Below, piece after piece: positions 19,209-27,769 of a DNA stretch of 64,000 bases. The position numbers were made by a program, and so were the translations under genes. Each line of letters starts with the position of its first letter. The first letter of the stretch is position 1. The notes below the pieces were generated by a model. It had not been told where the DNA came from, did not search any database, and saw nothing but the letters and a program-made list of their open reading frames with translations. Origin of the DNA: Acidobacteriota bacterium (lineage in GTDB: Bacteria; Acidobacteriota; Terriglobia; Bryobacterales; Bryobacteraceae); contig SYLY01000159.1 of the NCBI GenBank assembly GCA_005808475.1, positions 1-64,000 on the forward strand, in the 5' to 3' direction.

Positions 19209-20335
19209 GCAGACGGGCGCTGCTGCTCACGGGATCGTTGTGCGCATGGCTTGCCGGTTGCGGCGGGCCCCCGCCGGCGGCGAGCACTGAAACCAGGGCG
19301 GCCAACGCGGCTGGCCATTTCGACGAACAGGAGCTGTTCCAGGCGGGCGAGGCAGGCTACTCGCGATACCGCATTCCCGCGCTGGTGGTTTCGGCGAAGG
19401 GAACGATCCTCGCTTTCACCGAAGCACGGAAGGGAAAAGGAAGCGACACCGACGAGATCGACATCGGTCTCCGGCGCAGCTTCGATCACGGCAAAACGTG
19501 GGAGCCGATGCGGATCGTCGCCGACGATGGAACGCGCACGATGAACCAGCCAACGCCGGTACTCGATCGCGATACCGGCACGATCTGGCTGCCGTTCTGC
19601 AAGGACAACCGGCAGGTGTTCGTGATGAAGAGCACCGACGACGGCGCGACGTGGTCGACTCCGGTGGAGATCACCAAGGACGTCAAGGATCCCTCCTGGA
19701 AGTATCTCGGCGCGGGCCCAGGCCACGGGATTCAACTGAAGAGCGGACGGCTGCTGATTCCCGCCTGGGGGGACACTTCGCCCGGACCAGCCACGTGGCC
19801 GAATGCGAACTGGGGCAAGGTGCAATTCTCCTACGCCTTCTTTAGCGACGACCACGGCGTCACATGGAAGCGCGGCAAGCCTCTCGACAACGATCTGTCC
19901 GACGAGTGCGAGGTGGTGGAGACCTCCGACGGCAAGGTGTACATGAACGCGCGTAGCCGCCAGGACCGGAAGGCCCGCATGTTCGCGCGGAGCGAAGACG
20001 GCGGCGCGACATGGTCGAAACTCGAAGCCGACCCGGCGCTGCCCGAGCCTTCCTGTCAGGCAGGCTTGGCGCGCTATTCGACCGGCAGGGATCGCATCCT
20101 GCTCACGCATCCATCGAGCACCGCGAGCCGCACCCGCCTCACGGCGAGGCTGAGCTACGACGAAGGCCGGACATGGCCGGTGTCGAGGGTGATTCAAGAA
20201 GGGAAGGCCGCCTATTCCGATCTCGCGGTGGCGCACGACAACACAATCCTGAGCCTGTATGAATCGGGAGGATCGGCCACGCTGACGCTGGCTCGTTTCG
20301 ATCTCGCGTGGCTGACCGCTGGCGCGGATCGATGA
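19205..20335 (+). CDS. Sialidase (GH33) lipoprotein
   Basis: 376 residues from GTG 19205, overlapping the NanQ-type gene by 4 bases. Lipoprotein leader with lipobox LAGC near residue 19. Compact GH33 catalytic propeller: YRIPALVVS holds the Arg-Ile-Pro motif, followed by Asp boxes SFDHGKTW, STDDGATW, SDDHGVTW, SEDGGATW and SYDEGRTW. An acidic DECEVVE segment lies where the catalytic Glu is expected. Length fits a single-domain exo-sialidase. It would act in the periplasm or at the outer membrane on terminal nonulosonic acids, feeding the NanQ-type enzyme encoded just before it. Confidence 0.9.
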   Translation: MSRRALLLTGSLCAWLAGCGGPPPAASTETRAANAAGHFDEQELFQAGEAGYSRYRIPALVVSAKGTILAFTEARKGKGSDTDEIDIGLRRSFDHGKTWEPMRIVADDGTRTMNQPTPVLDRDTGTIWLPFCKDNRQVFVMKSTDDGATWSTPVEITKDVKDPSWKYLGAGPGHGIQLKSGRLLIPAWGDTSPGPATWPNANWGKVQFSYAFFSDDHGVTWKRGKPLDNDLSDECEVVETSDGKVYMNARSRQDRKARMFARSEDGGATWSKLEADPALPEPSCQAGLARYSTGRDRILLTHPSSTASRTRLTARLSYDEGRTWPVSRVIQEGKAAYSDLAVAHDNTILSLYESGGSATLTLARFDLAWLTAGADR

Positions 20336-21555
20336 TGACGAGACGGCACCTACTCGCGGGCGCGGCCGGCATCGCACCGTTGGCGCGCGCGGCGGACGGT
20401 CAGGCGCTGTTCGAGGGTTTCGCGGTCGAACCTCGCGCGCATGTTCAGGAAGCCATTCTGAACCGCCTGGACGACGGGCGCTTGTGGCTTCTTTTCGGCG
20501 AGAACAAGCGCTTGGTGGGGAAGATTTCCAAGGATGGTGGCCGAACGTGGGGGCCGGTCCAGGCGTTGACGGAGAAGGGAGGCGCGCCGATCGAAACCGG
20601 CCGCGACAACGTGCATCTCACGATGCTCCACCTGAAATCCGGACGCCTCGGAATCGTCTACGGAGGGCCGTACTCGCGGCCCGGCCGCGACGGCACGCTG
20701 CAGTTCCGCTCATCGGCGGACGGCGGCGCGACGTGGTCGCCCGCGGTGGTGATCGATCCGGTGTTCTCGCTCTGCCGCACCGGCGGCGCGCGCGTGCTCT
20801 CGAACGGACGGATCGCGGTTCCCGCTTTCAACTGGTACAGCCCGTCGGCGGGGGGCGACTCGGAGTCGTCGCAAAACAGCATCTGCATCAGTTGGGTCTT
20901 CTATTCCGGCGACGAAGGCGCCACCTGGCATCGGAGCCTCAGCGAGCAGTTCGTCAGTATCGACGGCGGACGCGGTGGGTGCTACTCGTTCGAGGAGCCC
21001 AGTCTCGAGGAGCGGGCCGATGGGACGCTGCTGATGCTCGGACGCACGGAACTCGGCCAGTTCTATCAGTGCACATCCAATGACAAGGGCGTGCGCTGGA
21101 GCGCGCCTCAGCCTGCTCCGCTAGCGGCGTCCTACGCGCCGCCGATGCTGGCGCGGATGCCCGGATCGGCGGATCTCCTGGTGCTCTGGAACCAAGCCTC
21201 GGCGGAAGAGATCAAAGCGGGATTGAGCCGGCACCGGCTCTCCACCGCGATATCGAAAGACGGTGGAGCGACCTGGGGACATTTCCGGAACCTCGAGTCC
21301 ATGGATGACCGGGCCCGGATCGAAACTCCCGCGCGGATCGAAGTCCTGCGGTCCACGGGCGGGTACCGGCAGCCCGCGGACCGGAGCCGCTATCCGCGCA
21401 GTCCGGGCTGCTTGCGGATCTGCTACCCGACCGTCGTCTTCAACGGTGACGAAGTCGCGATCGCGTATGACTACGGTTATGGCGTTGGTGAGTTCGCCGG
21501 CCGTCATGCCACGCGGATCAAGGTCGTCAACAAGGCGTGGTTCTACCGGGCATGA
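20332..21555 (+). CDS. BNR/sialidase-superfamily protein with Tat leader
   Basis: 407 residues from ATG 20332, which overlaps the previous stop (ATGA). Leader MMTRRHLLAGAAG is Tat-type, unlike the lipoprotein leaders of its neighbours. Asp boxes SKDGGRTW, SADGGATW, SGDEGATW and SKDGGATW define the propeller, but there is no YRIP motif, and the propeller carries inserts such as a Gly/Ser-rich PSAGGDSESS loop. It resembles the exo-alpha-sialidase/neuraminidase-like proteins of Planctomycetes and Acidobacteriota whose substrates are unknown. Last gene of the sialidase run. Confidence 0.78.
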   Translation: MMTRRHLLAGAAGIAPLARAADGQALFEGFAVEPRAHVQEAILNRLDDGRLWLLFGENKRLVGKISKDGGRTWGPVQALTEKGGAPIETGRDNVHLTMLHLKSGRLGIVYGGPYSRPGRDGTLQFRSSADGGATWSPAVVIDPVFSLCRTGGARVLSNGRIAVPAFNWYSPSAGGDSESSQNSICISWVFYSGDEGATWHRSLSEQFVSIDGGRGGCYSFEEPSLEERADGTLLMLGRTELGQFYQCTSNDKGVRWSAPQPAPLAASYAPPMLARMPGSADLLVLWNQASAEEIKAGLSRHRLSTAISKDGGATWGHFRNLESMDDRARIETPARIEVLRSTGGYRQPADRSRYPRSPGCLRICYPTVVFNGDEVAIAYDYGYGVGEFAGRHATRIKVVNKAWFYRA

Positions 21556-21571
21556 GCCGGGCGGCGCCCTC

Positions 21572-21790
21572 TTATCGAACGGTCATCGCGAGCTCCTGAA
21601 TCCGGAGATTGGTGGTCCCCGCGCTGTTCACCAGGCGCACCCGCAGGTCATTGTCGCCGAAGCGAACCAGCGGCTCCGCCAAGCGGACTGGCCGTTGGCA
21701 ACGAACTCGCGCTGGATCGCCGCGAGCGTAGCTGGCCGCGATGACCGCAATCTCACCGAGATCCGGAAACGCATCGAGACGACAGGTTCT
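21572..21790 (-). pseudogene. Orphan 3' fragment of a minus-strand gene
   Basis: Read on the minus strand, the 73 codons between an in-frame TGA at 21791-21793 and TAA at 21572-21574 look coding (DLGEIAVIAASYARGD, VRLAEPLVRFGDNDLRV, RLVNSAGTTNLRIQELAMTV). There is no start codon in the right place. The ending resembles the C-terminal beta-sandwich strands of the TIM-barrel paralogues in this window (alternating LRVRL/LRIQEL strands), but the match is too short to be sure. It probably is what is left of a gene once downstream of the Gfo/Idh gene at 21820. Confidence 0.45.
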
Positions 21791-21819
21791 TCACCAATTG
21801 TTCGCGGTCAACTCGGCGG

Positions 21820-23115
21820 CTACAGCGCGAAGGGCGGGCGATACTGCTTCGTCAGGAGACGGTTTGCCTCCGGGTCCTTGGGGAACGTCTCCGTGGCGGG
21901 GTCGAAATGAAGCACGCGGCCCACGCGGTAGGCGATCGCTCCGAGGTGCACCAACGCGCACGTCTTGTGCGCCACCTCCGCTGGCGCGATCGTTGGCTTG
22001 CGCGTCTTCACCGAATCGATGAAATCTGCGAAGTGCTTCGGGTGCCCGCCGCCGCCCTTCATCGACGGACCTTTCTCTTCCTTTGGCCCGAGGTAGACCT
22101 GAAACCATCCCCGCCGGGAAAACACCATGAAGCCGTCGGTTCCGTAGAACGCGTTTCCGCTGTCGACGCCGTATTGACCGTACTGAGTCCAACTGCGCTC
22201 TTCATAGAGCAGCACCTTCCCGCCGGCGAATTCGTAGGTGACGCTCATGTTGTCCGGATAGTCGTCCAGTCCGCCATCGACGTTCCGGCCGCCGGCCACG
22301 ATCCGCACCGGATGCGACTGGGGGGCAAGCCCGAAGTGCGCCATGTCGAGATCGTGGACGCCATCGTTGCCGATGCTGCCGTTTCCGTATTCGAAGGTGT
22401 TGCCCCAATTCCTCGAATTGTTGAACCGCCTCGGATTGAACGGACGCGCCGGGGCGGGACCGAGCCACAGGTCGTAGTCGACTCCCGGCGGCGGCGCCGA
22501 GTCCGCCACCGGCGCGGGCGGCGTCATCTTTTGCTGGTTCCAGGCCTTCGACATCTTGACGGCGCCGATCACACCGCCGTCGAGCAGTTCACGCGCCTTC
22601 GCGGTGACCTCGCTCGAGCGCATCTGCGTCCCATGCTGGAAAATCCGGTTGTAGCGAGCCGATGTCTCGATCAGGATTCGGCCTTCTCGAAATACATGGC
22701 TCGCGGGCTTTTCAACGTAGACGTCCTTGCCCGCCTTCATGGCCGCGGCCGCGATGGGGCTGTGCCAATGATGTGGGGTGGCAATCATGACCGCATCGAT
22801 CGACTTGTCGTCGAGCAGCTTGCGGAAATCGCTCGCCGTCCGCGGCGCTTTGCTCGTCTTCTTGTAGACGAGTTGGCTGGCGCGTTCGGCGGCGTTGGAG
22901 TCGACATCGCAGACCGCGATGATGTTCGCGGTTCCGAGGTCGAGCGCCTGATTGACGGCGCTGGTTCCTCTGCCTCCCACGCCCACGAACGCCAGCCCGA
23001 TCCTGTCGCTGGGGGCAATGTTCTGGGCGCGGGCGCTGAGTCCGCTCAATGCCATCGCGGCCCCGGCCGATGCGGCGACGATCTCCCTGCGGGATAAAGA
23101 ATCCGGCGGTTTCAT
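21820..23115 (-). CDS. Gfo/Idh/MocA-family oxidoreductase, Tat leader
   Basis: 431 residues from ATG 23115. Leader SRREIVAASAGAAMALSG is twin-arginine. The Rossmann fold starts IGLAFVGVGGRGTSAVNQAL, with the substrate-domain landmarks ATPHHWHSP, VYVEKPASH and HDLDMAHFGL. These enzymes oxidise or epimerise sugars with tightly bound NAD(P). The VYVEKP motif and WGNTFEYGNGSIGNDGVHD place it in the large secreted Gfo/Idh group common in Acidobacteriota and Planctomycetes. It is divergent from another Gfo/Idh gene at 23319, with a GTATAC site between them, and is followed by a gene remnant. Confidence 0.88.
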   Translation of the reverse strand: MKPPDSLSRREIVAASAGAAMALSGLSARAQNIAPSDRIGLAFVGVGGRGTSAVNQALDLGTANIIAVCDVDSNAAERASQLVYKKTSKAPRTASDFRKLLDDKSIDAVMIATPHHWHSPIAAAAMKAGKDVYVEKPASHVFREGRILIETSARYNRIFQHGTQMRSSEVTAKARELLDGGVIGAVKMSKAWNQQKMTPPAPVADSAPPPGVDYDLWLGPAPARPFNPRRFNNSRNWGNTFEYGNGSIGNDGVHDLDMAHFGLAPQSHPVRIVAGGRNVDGGLDDYPDNMSVTYEFAGGKVLLYEERSWTQYGQYGVDSGNAFYGTDGFMVFSRRGWFQVYLGPKEEKGPSMKGGGGHPKHFADFIDSVKTRKPTIAPAEVAHKTCALVHLGAIAYRVGRVLHFDPATETFPKDPEANRLLTKQYRPPFAL

Positions 23116-23238
23116 GGCGCGGTCTCCTGGAACGGAAAAATGATGACGCCCATCACGATCATGTCGCGCTGCCCTTGTTCTTCCGAGGCCCTCCGGAGAA
23201 ATGCCAAGGCGGCGCTGTGTACGATAATACTGGTTCAC

Positions 23239-23244
23239 GTATAC
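23239..23244. promoter_or_regulatory. GTATAC candidate GntR/FCD operator
   Basis: CACGTATACATC lies in the 203-base gap between two divergent Gfo/Idh genes (starts 23115 and 23319). The palindromic core matches other promoter-proximal copies in the window and the GTATAC-type sites of several FCD-class GntR regulators; a GntR/FCD gene is at 53112. Confidence 0.4.
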
Positions 23245-23318
23245 ATCCTGCTGGCACGGAGGTGTCCGCGATTAGGACATTCGCCGATGCAACGTTCACC
23301 CATTCTGGAGGCGACAAG

Positions 23319-24353
23319 ATGATCACGAGAAGGGCTCTCGCGATGGCTGGCGCGGCCGCCGTGGCGTCCGGGGCGAAGCACAAGCCGGTCCGTGCGGCCG
23401 TCTATGGCGCCGGACACGCCCACGCCATGGGCAAGGTCGAGGCGCTGCGCAAGCTGCCGGAGTTCGAACTGGTGGGAGTTTGCGAGCCCGATCCGTCGGT
23501 TCCAAGGACCCATAAAGCCTTGCAGGGCGTCCGCTGGCTTTCCGAGAAGGAAGTGCTAGACGATTCGATCGAGTTCATCGCCGTCGAATCGCGAGTGCAA
23601 CAGAATCTTCTTTACGCCAGGCGCGCCATCGACGCGGGAAAGTTCGTCCATCTCGACAAGGCGCCAGGTGACGACCTCGCGAAATTCCGTGACCTGCTGA
23701 CCGAGGCCGCTCGCAAGAAGTTGGTGGTGCAGATGGGCTATCAGTGGCGTTATCAGCCGGCCATGCAGGCGGCCATTGAAGCGGCCCGAAACGGTTGGCT
23801 GGGCCGCGTGCAGCATTTCCGCGCCGTGATCGACAAGCCGATGTCCGCGAGCGACCGGGTTCAACTGGCTGCTTTCCGGGGCGGCATGATGTTCGAACTC
23901 GGCTGTCATCTGATCGATCGCGCCACGGCTCTGCTCGGACGGCCAAAGAAGGTGACGGGCCACCTGTGGCATCACGGGGCGTTCCATGACACGCTGGCCG
24001 ACAACACTCTCGGCATTCTCGAGTACGATCACGCGGTGGCGGAGATCCACGTGGGCGCCACCAATCCTTTCGGCGGCGAGTACCGGACCATCGAAATCAC
24101 CGGCACGAATGGCCTCATGTCGGTGCGGCCGTTCGGCCCGTATCGAATGGTGAGCCACCTCAAAGACGCCGTGGGGTCCTATCCGGGCGGGCGCAAGGAG
24201 CACGTTTTCCCGCCTGACACGCTGCCTGGCTTTGCTCCGGACATGCTCGAAATGGCTCGCGTGATTCGCGAGGGCGCCAAGCCCAGCCATTCCGCCGGGC
24301 ATGACCTCATGACGCAAGAGGTGCTGCTGCGAGTGTGCGGATATGACGTATAG
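23319..24353 (+). CDS. Gfo/Idh/MocA-family oxidoreductase, Tat leader
   Basis: 344 residues from ATG 23319, with GGAGG 8 bases upstream. Leader ITRRALAMAGAAAVASG is Tat-type. Nucleotide-binding start RAAVYGAGHAHAMGKVEAL, then FVHLDKAPGDD in place of the usual EKP, so the conserved Lys is kept in DKAP. Later landmarks include FELGCHLIDRATALLG (metal or substrate His) and GGEYRTIEITGTNGLM. First gene of a long plus-strand operon with an aminotransferase, DapA-like, aldo/keto reductase, amidohydrolase and duplicated unknown. Likely oxidises or isomerises a sugar or inositol in the periplasm. Confidence 0.87.
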   Translation: MITRRALAMAGAAAVASGAKHKPVRAAVYGAGHAHAMGKVEALRKLPEFELVGVCEPDPSVPRTHKALQGVRWLSEKEVLDDSIEFIAVESRVQQNLLYARRAIDAGKFVHLDKAPGDDLAKFRDLLTEAARKKLVVQMGYQWRYQPAMQAAIEAARNGWLGRVQHFRAVIDKPMSASDRVQLAAFRGGMMFELGCHLIDRATALLGRPKKVTGHLWHHGAFHDTLADNTLGILEYDHAVAEIHVGATNPFGGEYRTIEITGTNGLMSVRPFGPYRMVSHLKDAVGSYPGGRKEHVFPPDTLPGFAPDMLEMARVIREGAKPSHSAGHDLMTQEVLLRVCGYDV

Positions 24354-24406
24354 CCGCGCGCCATTGGAGATCCGCGAGAGTCGAACCATGGAGACTGGAG
24401 GCCCCT

Positions 24407-25723
24407 CTGACCAACAGCGGCGTTGAACTCTACAAGCGGGCGCGAAGCCGAATTCCGGGAGGCACGCAACTTCTGTCCAAGCGGCCCGAGATGTTCCTTC
24501 CGGACCAGTGGCCCGCCTACTATTCCCGCGCGAGCGGAGCCGAGATCTGGGACATGGATGGGCGCCGGTACATCGACATGTCGATCGGTGGCATCGGCGC
24601 CTGCGTTCTCGGCTATGCCGACCCCGATGTGGACGATGCCGTACGCGAAGCAATCGGGCGCGGAGTGGCGTCGACCCTCAACTGTCCGGAAGAGCCCGCG
24701 CTCGCCGATTTGCTGTGCGAGTTGCATCCTTGGGCGGACATGGTCCGCTACCTTCGTTGCGGCGGCGAAGCGATGGCGGCCGGCGTGCGGATCGCGCGCG
24801 CCAGAACAAGAAGAGACAAGATTGTTTTTTGCGGCTACCACGGCTGGCATGATTGGTACCTGGCCGCCAATCTCGCGCAGGGGAACCAACTGGACGGCCA
24901 CCTGCTGCCTGGGCTCGATCCGGCTGGAGTGCCACGAGCGCTGGCTGGCTCCGCGATTCCGTTTCAGTACAACGATGTTGCCGGACTCGAGAAGGCGCTT
25001 GCCGCCGCCGGTGACGATCTGGCGGCGATCGTGATGGAGCCGATGCGCTCCGCGGAACCGGCGCCGGGCTTTCTCGAACGCGTTCGCGATGAAGCGCACC
25101 GCCGCAAGGCGCTGCTCGTCTTCGATGAAGTGAGCGCCGGATTCCGCCTGAATACGGGCGGAGCGCACCTGACGCTCGGCGTCAATCCAGACATCGCGGT
25201 GTTCGCGAAGGCGATCGGGAATGGCTATCCGATGGCCGCCGTGATCGGCACGGGCGATGCGATGCAGGCGGCGCAGGATACGTTCGTGAGTTCCACGCAC
25301 TGGACCGAACGAACCGGTCCCGCGGCGGCGCTGGCAACCGTGGCCAAGCACAGGCGCCTCGACGTAGGGCCGCAACTCGTCAGCACCGGACTCAGCGCGC
25401 AAGCTGCCTGGCGCCAGGCCGCATCCGAGACCGGGCTCGCCATCACGATCGGCGGAGGGCTGCCTCCGTTCTCCCGTTTCACGTTCGATTATCCGGAACC
25501 ACTGCCGATTCGCACTCTGTTCACGCAATGCATGCTGGACCGCGGCTTTCTGGCTGGCGCCGCTTTCTACTCGATGCATGCGCACACTCCGGACCACGTG
25601 GCTCAGTACGGAGCCGCGGTCACGGAGGCGTTCCGCGAAATCAGGAAGGCGATCGACGAGGGCGCGGTGGGGAGCCTGTTGCGAGGTCCGGTAGTGCACA
25701 GCGGCTTTCACCGCTTGGCCTGA
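24407..25723 (+). CDS. Class III PLP aminotransferase (glutamate-1-semialdehyde aminomutase-like)
   Basis: The first ATG in frame (24491) would cut off conserved N-terminal sequence (ELYKRARSRIPGGTQLLSK). No ATG, GTG or TTG exists between the upstream in-frame TGA (24344) and that point, but a CTG at 24407 has GGAGG five bases upstream, so I place the start there (438 residues). PLP-binding features: FDEVSAGFRL (Asp contacting the pyridine ring) and VFAKAIGNGYPMAAV (Schiff-base Lys). Such proteins include glutamate-1-semialdehyde aminomutases and many sugar or amino-sugar aminotransferases; the catabolic operon favours the latter. No signal peptide, so it is cytoplasmic while its neighbours carry Tat leaders. 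Confidence 0.82.
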   Translation: MTNSGVELYKRARSRIPGGTQLLSKRPEMFLPDQWPAYYSRASGAEIWDMDGRRYIDMSIGGIGACVLGYADPDVDDAVREAIGRGVASTLNCPEEPALADLLCELHPWADMVRYLRCGGEAMAAGVRIARARTRRDKIVFCGYHGWHDWYLAANLAQGNQLDGHLLPGLDPAGVPRALAGSAIPFQYNDVAGLEKALAAAGDDLAAIVMEPMRSAEPAPGFLERVRDEAHRRKALLVFDEVSAGFRLNTGGAHLTLGVNPDIAVFAKAIGNGYPMAAVIGTGDAMQAAQDTFVSSTHWTERTGPAAALATVAKHRRLDVGPQLVSTGLSAQAAWRQAASETGLAITIGGGLPPFSRFTFDYPEPLPIRTLFTQCMLDRGFLAGAAFYSMHAHTPDHVAQYGAAVTEAFREIRKAIDEGAVGSLLRGPVVHSGFHRLA

Positions 25724-25743
25724 ATCGGCGAGGAGTGTGACCG

Positions 25744-26742
25744 ATGGATTGCATCACGAGAAGGACCTGGATGCCGGCCGCCGTCGCGGCCGGCGCATTC
25801 GCGGCGGCGCCCGCGAAGAAGGATCGAGGCGGCGCGCGCCGCTCGATGCCGGAGTTGCGCGCCACCCTGCGCGGCGTTCACAACTTTCTCACCACGCCGT
25901 TTCGGCCGGATCTGTCGCTGGACGATGACGGCCTGCGGCGGAACGTGGCGCATCACGCATCCAAGGCGCCGGCTGGCATGACGATGGTCGTTGGCGGTGG
26001 GCTGGGTGAGTTGTTTACCATGGACGCCGATGAACAGCGCGCGATGGCGGCGGCCGCGGTGGCCGGATCGGCGGGACGGCTGCCGGTTGTGGTGGGCGCG
26101 GGCGGCGGCTATCGATTGGCGATGCGGATGGCGGAGAACGCCGAGAAGGCGGGCGCGGACGCGATCCTGCTGTTCTCACCGCCCTACGGAAGCGAGAGTG
26201 GAGATGGCGCGTTCCACTATTTTCGCGATGTGGCCGCGTCGGTCGGTATCGGAGTGGTCGCGTATCCGCGCGGCAAGGAAGAGTATTGGCCCGCGGTGCT
26301 GAAACGGTTGGCGGAGATCCCGAACGTGATCGGGTTCAAGGATCCCACCGGCGGAACATCGATCGGACAAGCGCTCGGCTCGCTCATCGAGGAGCGTTTG
26401 TTGTGGATCGCCGAGGGCGAGGCCCACGCGCTCGAAGCCTTGCCGGCCGGATCGCGCGCCTACACCACCGCGGTAGCCACCTTCGTTCCGAACGCTTGCC
26501 ACGAGTTTTGGAAGCACGGCGTCGCCGGCGAGCGGACGAAGATGCGAGCCGTGATGGAGACCGGCATCGATACGGTGGTGCGCGTTCGATCGCTGCGGCC
26601 GAACTATGGCATCAGCGGCATCAAGGCCGCGCTCGAGGCGCTGGGACGCGCGGGTGGTCCGGTGCGCCCACCTGGGACCAACGTGGCTCGGGAAGATCGC
26701 GCGGCGATCGCCGGGATCGCGCGCAAGCACTCGGAGGCATGA
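25744..26742 (+). CDS. DapA-superfamily lyase/dehydratase, Tat leader
   Basis: 332 residues from ATG 25744. Leader ITRRTWMPAAVAAGAFAAAPA is twin-arginine, unusual for this cytoplasmic superfamily. The core shows VVGGGLGELFTMDADEQRA (substrate loop), VVAYPRGKEEYW at the catalytic Tyr, and VIGFKDPTGG with the Schiff-base Lys. The GFKDPTGG pattern is closest in style to 5-dehydro-4-deoxyglucarate dehydratases, so a keto-deoxy sugar acid substrate is plausible. It starts 20 bases after the aminotransferase and ends one base before the aldo/keto reductase. Confidence 0.8.
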   Translation: MDCITRRTWMPAAVAAGAFAAAPAKKDRGGARRSMPELRATLRGVHNFLTTPFRPDLSLDDDGLRRNVAHHASKAPAGMTMVVGGGLGELFTMDADEQRAMAAAAVAGSAGRLPVVVGAGGGYRLAMRMAENAEKAGADAILLFSPPYGSESGDGAFHYFRDVAASVGIGVVAYPRGKEEYWPAVLKRLAEIPNVIGFKDPTGGTSIGQALGSLIEERLLWIAEGEAHALEALPAGSRAYTTAVATFVPNACHEFWKHGVAGERTKMRAVMETGIDTVVRVRSLRPNYGISGIKAALEALGRAGGPVRPPGTNVAREDRAAIAGIARKHSEA

Positions 26743-26743
26743 G

Positions 26744-27769
26744 ATGCGCGAAAACCCGCGGAGAGCGTTTCTAGGCGCCTGCGGCGGCGCGGCGATCGCC
26801 CAGGTGACGGAGCCCGCGCCGGACCGCAAAGGATCGCTGGTTCGCTTCGGCCACACGGATCTCTTTGTGTCGCGGCTCTGTCAGGGCACCGCGTTCCGTC
26901 AGGTGGCCCGCGATCCGAACGATGCCATGGGCCAGAGGATCCTGCACCGGGCGCTGGACCTCGGCATCAATTTCTTCGACTCCTCGAATGCCTACGGCTG
27001 GGGCGGCGCCGAGATGGCGCTCGGGAAAGCGATCCGCGGGCGGCGCGACAAACTGGTGATCGCCACCAAGGTTTCCCCGCACCAGAAGCCAGAAGAAGGA
27101 AAGCCCTCCGTCAATCCGGCGCTCTCGCGCGACTACGTGATGACCGAAGTAGAGGGGAGTCTCCGCCGGCTCGGTACCGGCTACATCGACCTGTACCTCT
27201 ATCACAACCCCGACAACAAGACACCTTCGGAAGAACTGGTTCGAACCATGGACTCGCTCGTGCGCGCCGGGAAGATCCGCTATTGGGGCGCCTCGAATTT
27301 TTCCCCGAAACAAATTGGCGAGTTCGTGGATCTGGGCTCGCGCAAGGATAAAGCGCCGTTGGCTGGCCTCGAAGACTACTACAACATCATCGCCGGCACG
27401 CGGCGCGACTTCATGGAAGACGAACTGTTCCCGCTGATTCGCCGCGGACGCCTCGGGCTAATGGCGTTCAGTCCGATCGCGGAAGGCCGCCTCGCGCCGG
27501 GCCGCGAAGTGGACCGGGGCAAGCCGTGGGCGCCGGTGGTGGACGCGCTCGACAAAGTGGCTCGCGAACTCAGCGCCAGCCGTCCTCAGGTTTGCGTCGC
27601 TTGGGTGCTTGCGCGCAAGGAGGTCACCAGCGTGCTTGCGGGCGCCGAACATCCGGATCACGTGGACGACAACTTCGCCGGAACTCGCCTTGCGTTGCCC
27701 GCCGATGCGCTCGCGGCCCTGAACGCGGCCAGTGGCCGGTTGCGCGGAGTAGACACCAGTGGCCGCTGA
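26744..27769 (+). CDS. Aldo/keto reductase, Tat leader
   Basis: 341 residues from ATG 26744. Short Tat-like leader NPRRAFLGACGGAA. The AKR tetrad is visible: Asp and Tyr in INFFDSSNAYGWG, Lys in VIATKVS and His in DLYLYHNPD; the NADP site is indicated by YWGASNFSP and SVLAGAEHPDHVDDN near the C-terminus. Reduces or oxidises a sugar or sugar-derived carbonyl with NADP(H). Export of an NADP enzyme by Tat would require cofactor loading before transport. The 3' end overlaps the amidohydrolase start by 11 bases. Confidence 0.85.
   Translation: MRENPRRAFLGACGGAAIAQVTEPAPDRKGSLVRFGHTDLFVSRLCQGTAFRQVARDPNDAMGQRILHRALDLGINFFDSSNAYGWGGAEMALGKAIRGRRDKLVIATKVSPHQKPEEGKPSVNPALSRDYVMTEVEGSLRRLGTGYIDLYLYHNPDNKTPSEELVRTMDSLVRAGKIRYWGASNFSPKQIGEFVDLGSRKDKAPLAGLEDYYNIIAGTRRDFMEDELFPLIRRGRLGLMAFSPIAEGRLAPGREVDRGKPWAPVVDALDKVARELSASRPQVCVAWVLARKEVTSVLAGAEHPDHVDDNFAGTRLALPADALAALNAASGRLRGVDTSGR

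Noticed and set aside
24179-25711. 510-codon minus-strand open frame over the aminotransferase
   Set aside because: Antisense shadow; the plus strand has clear PLP motifs.
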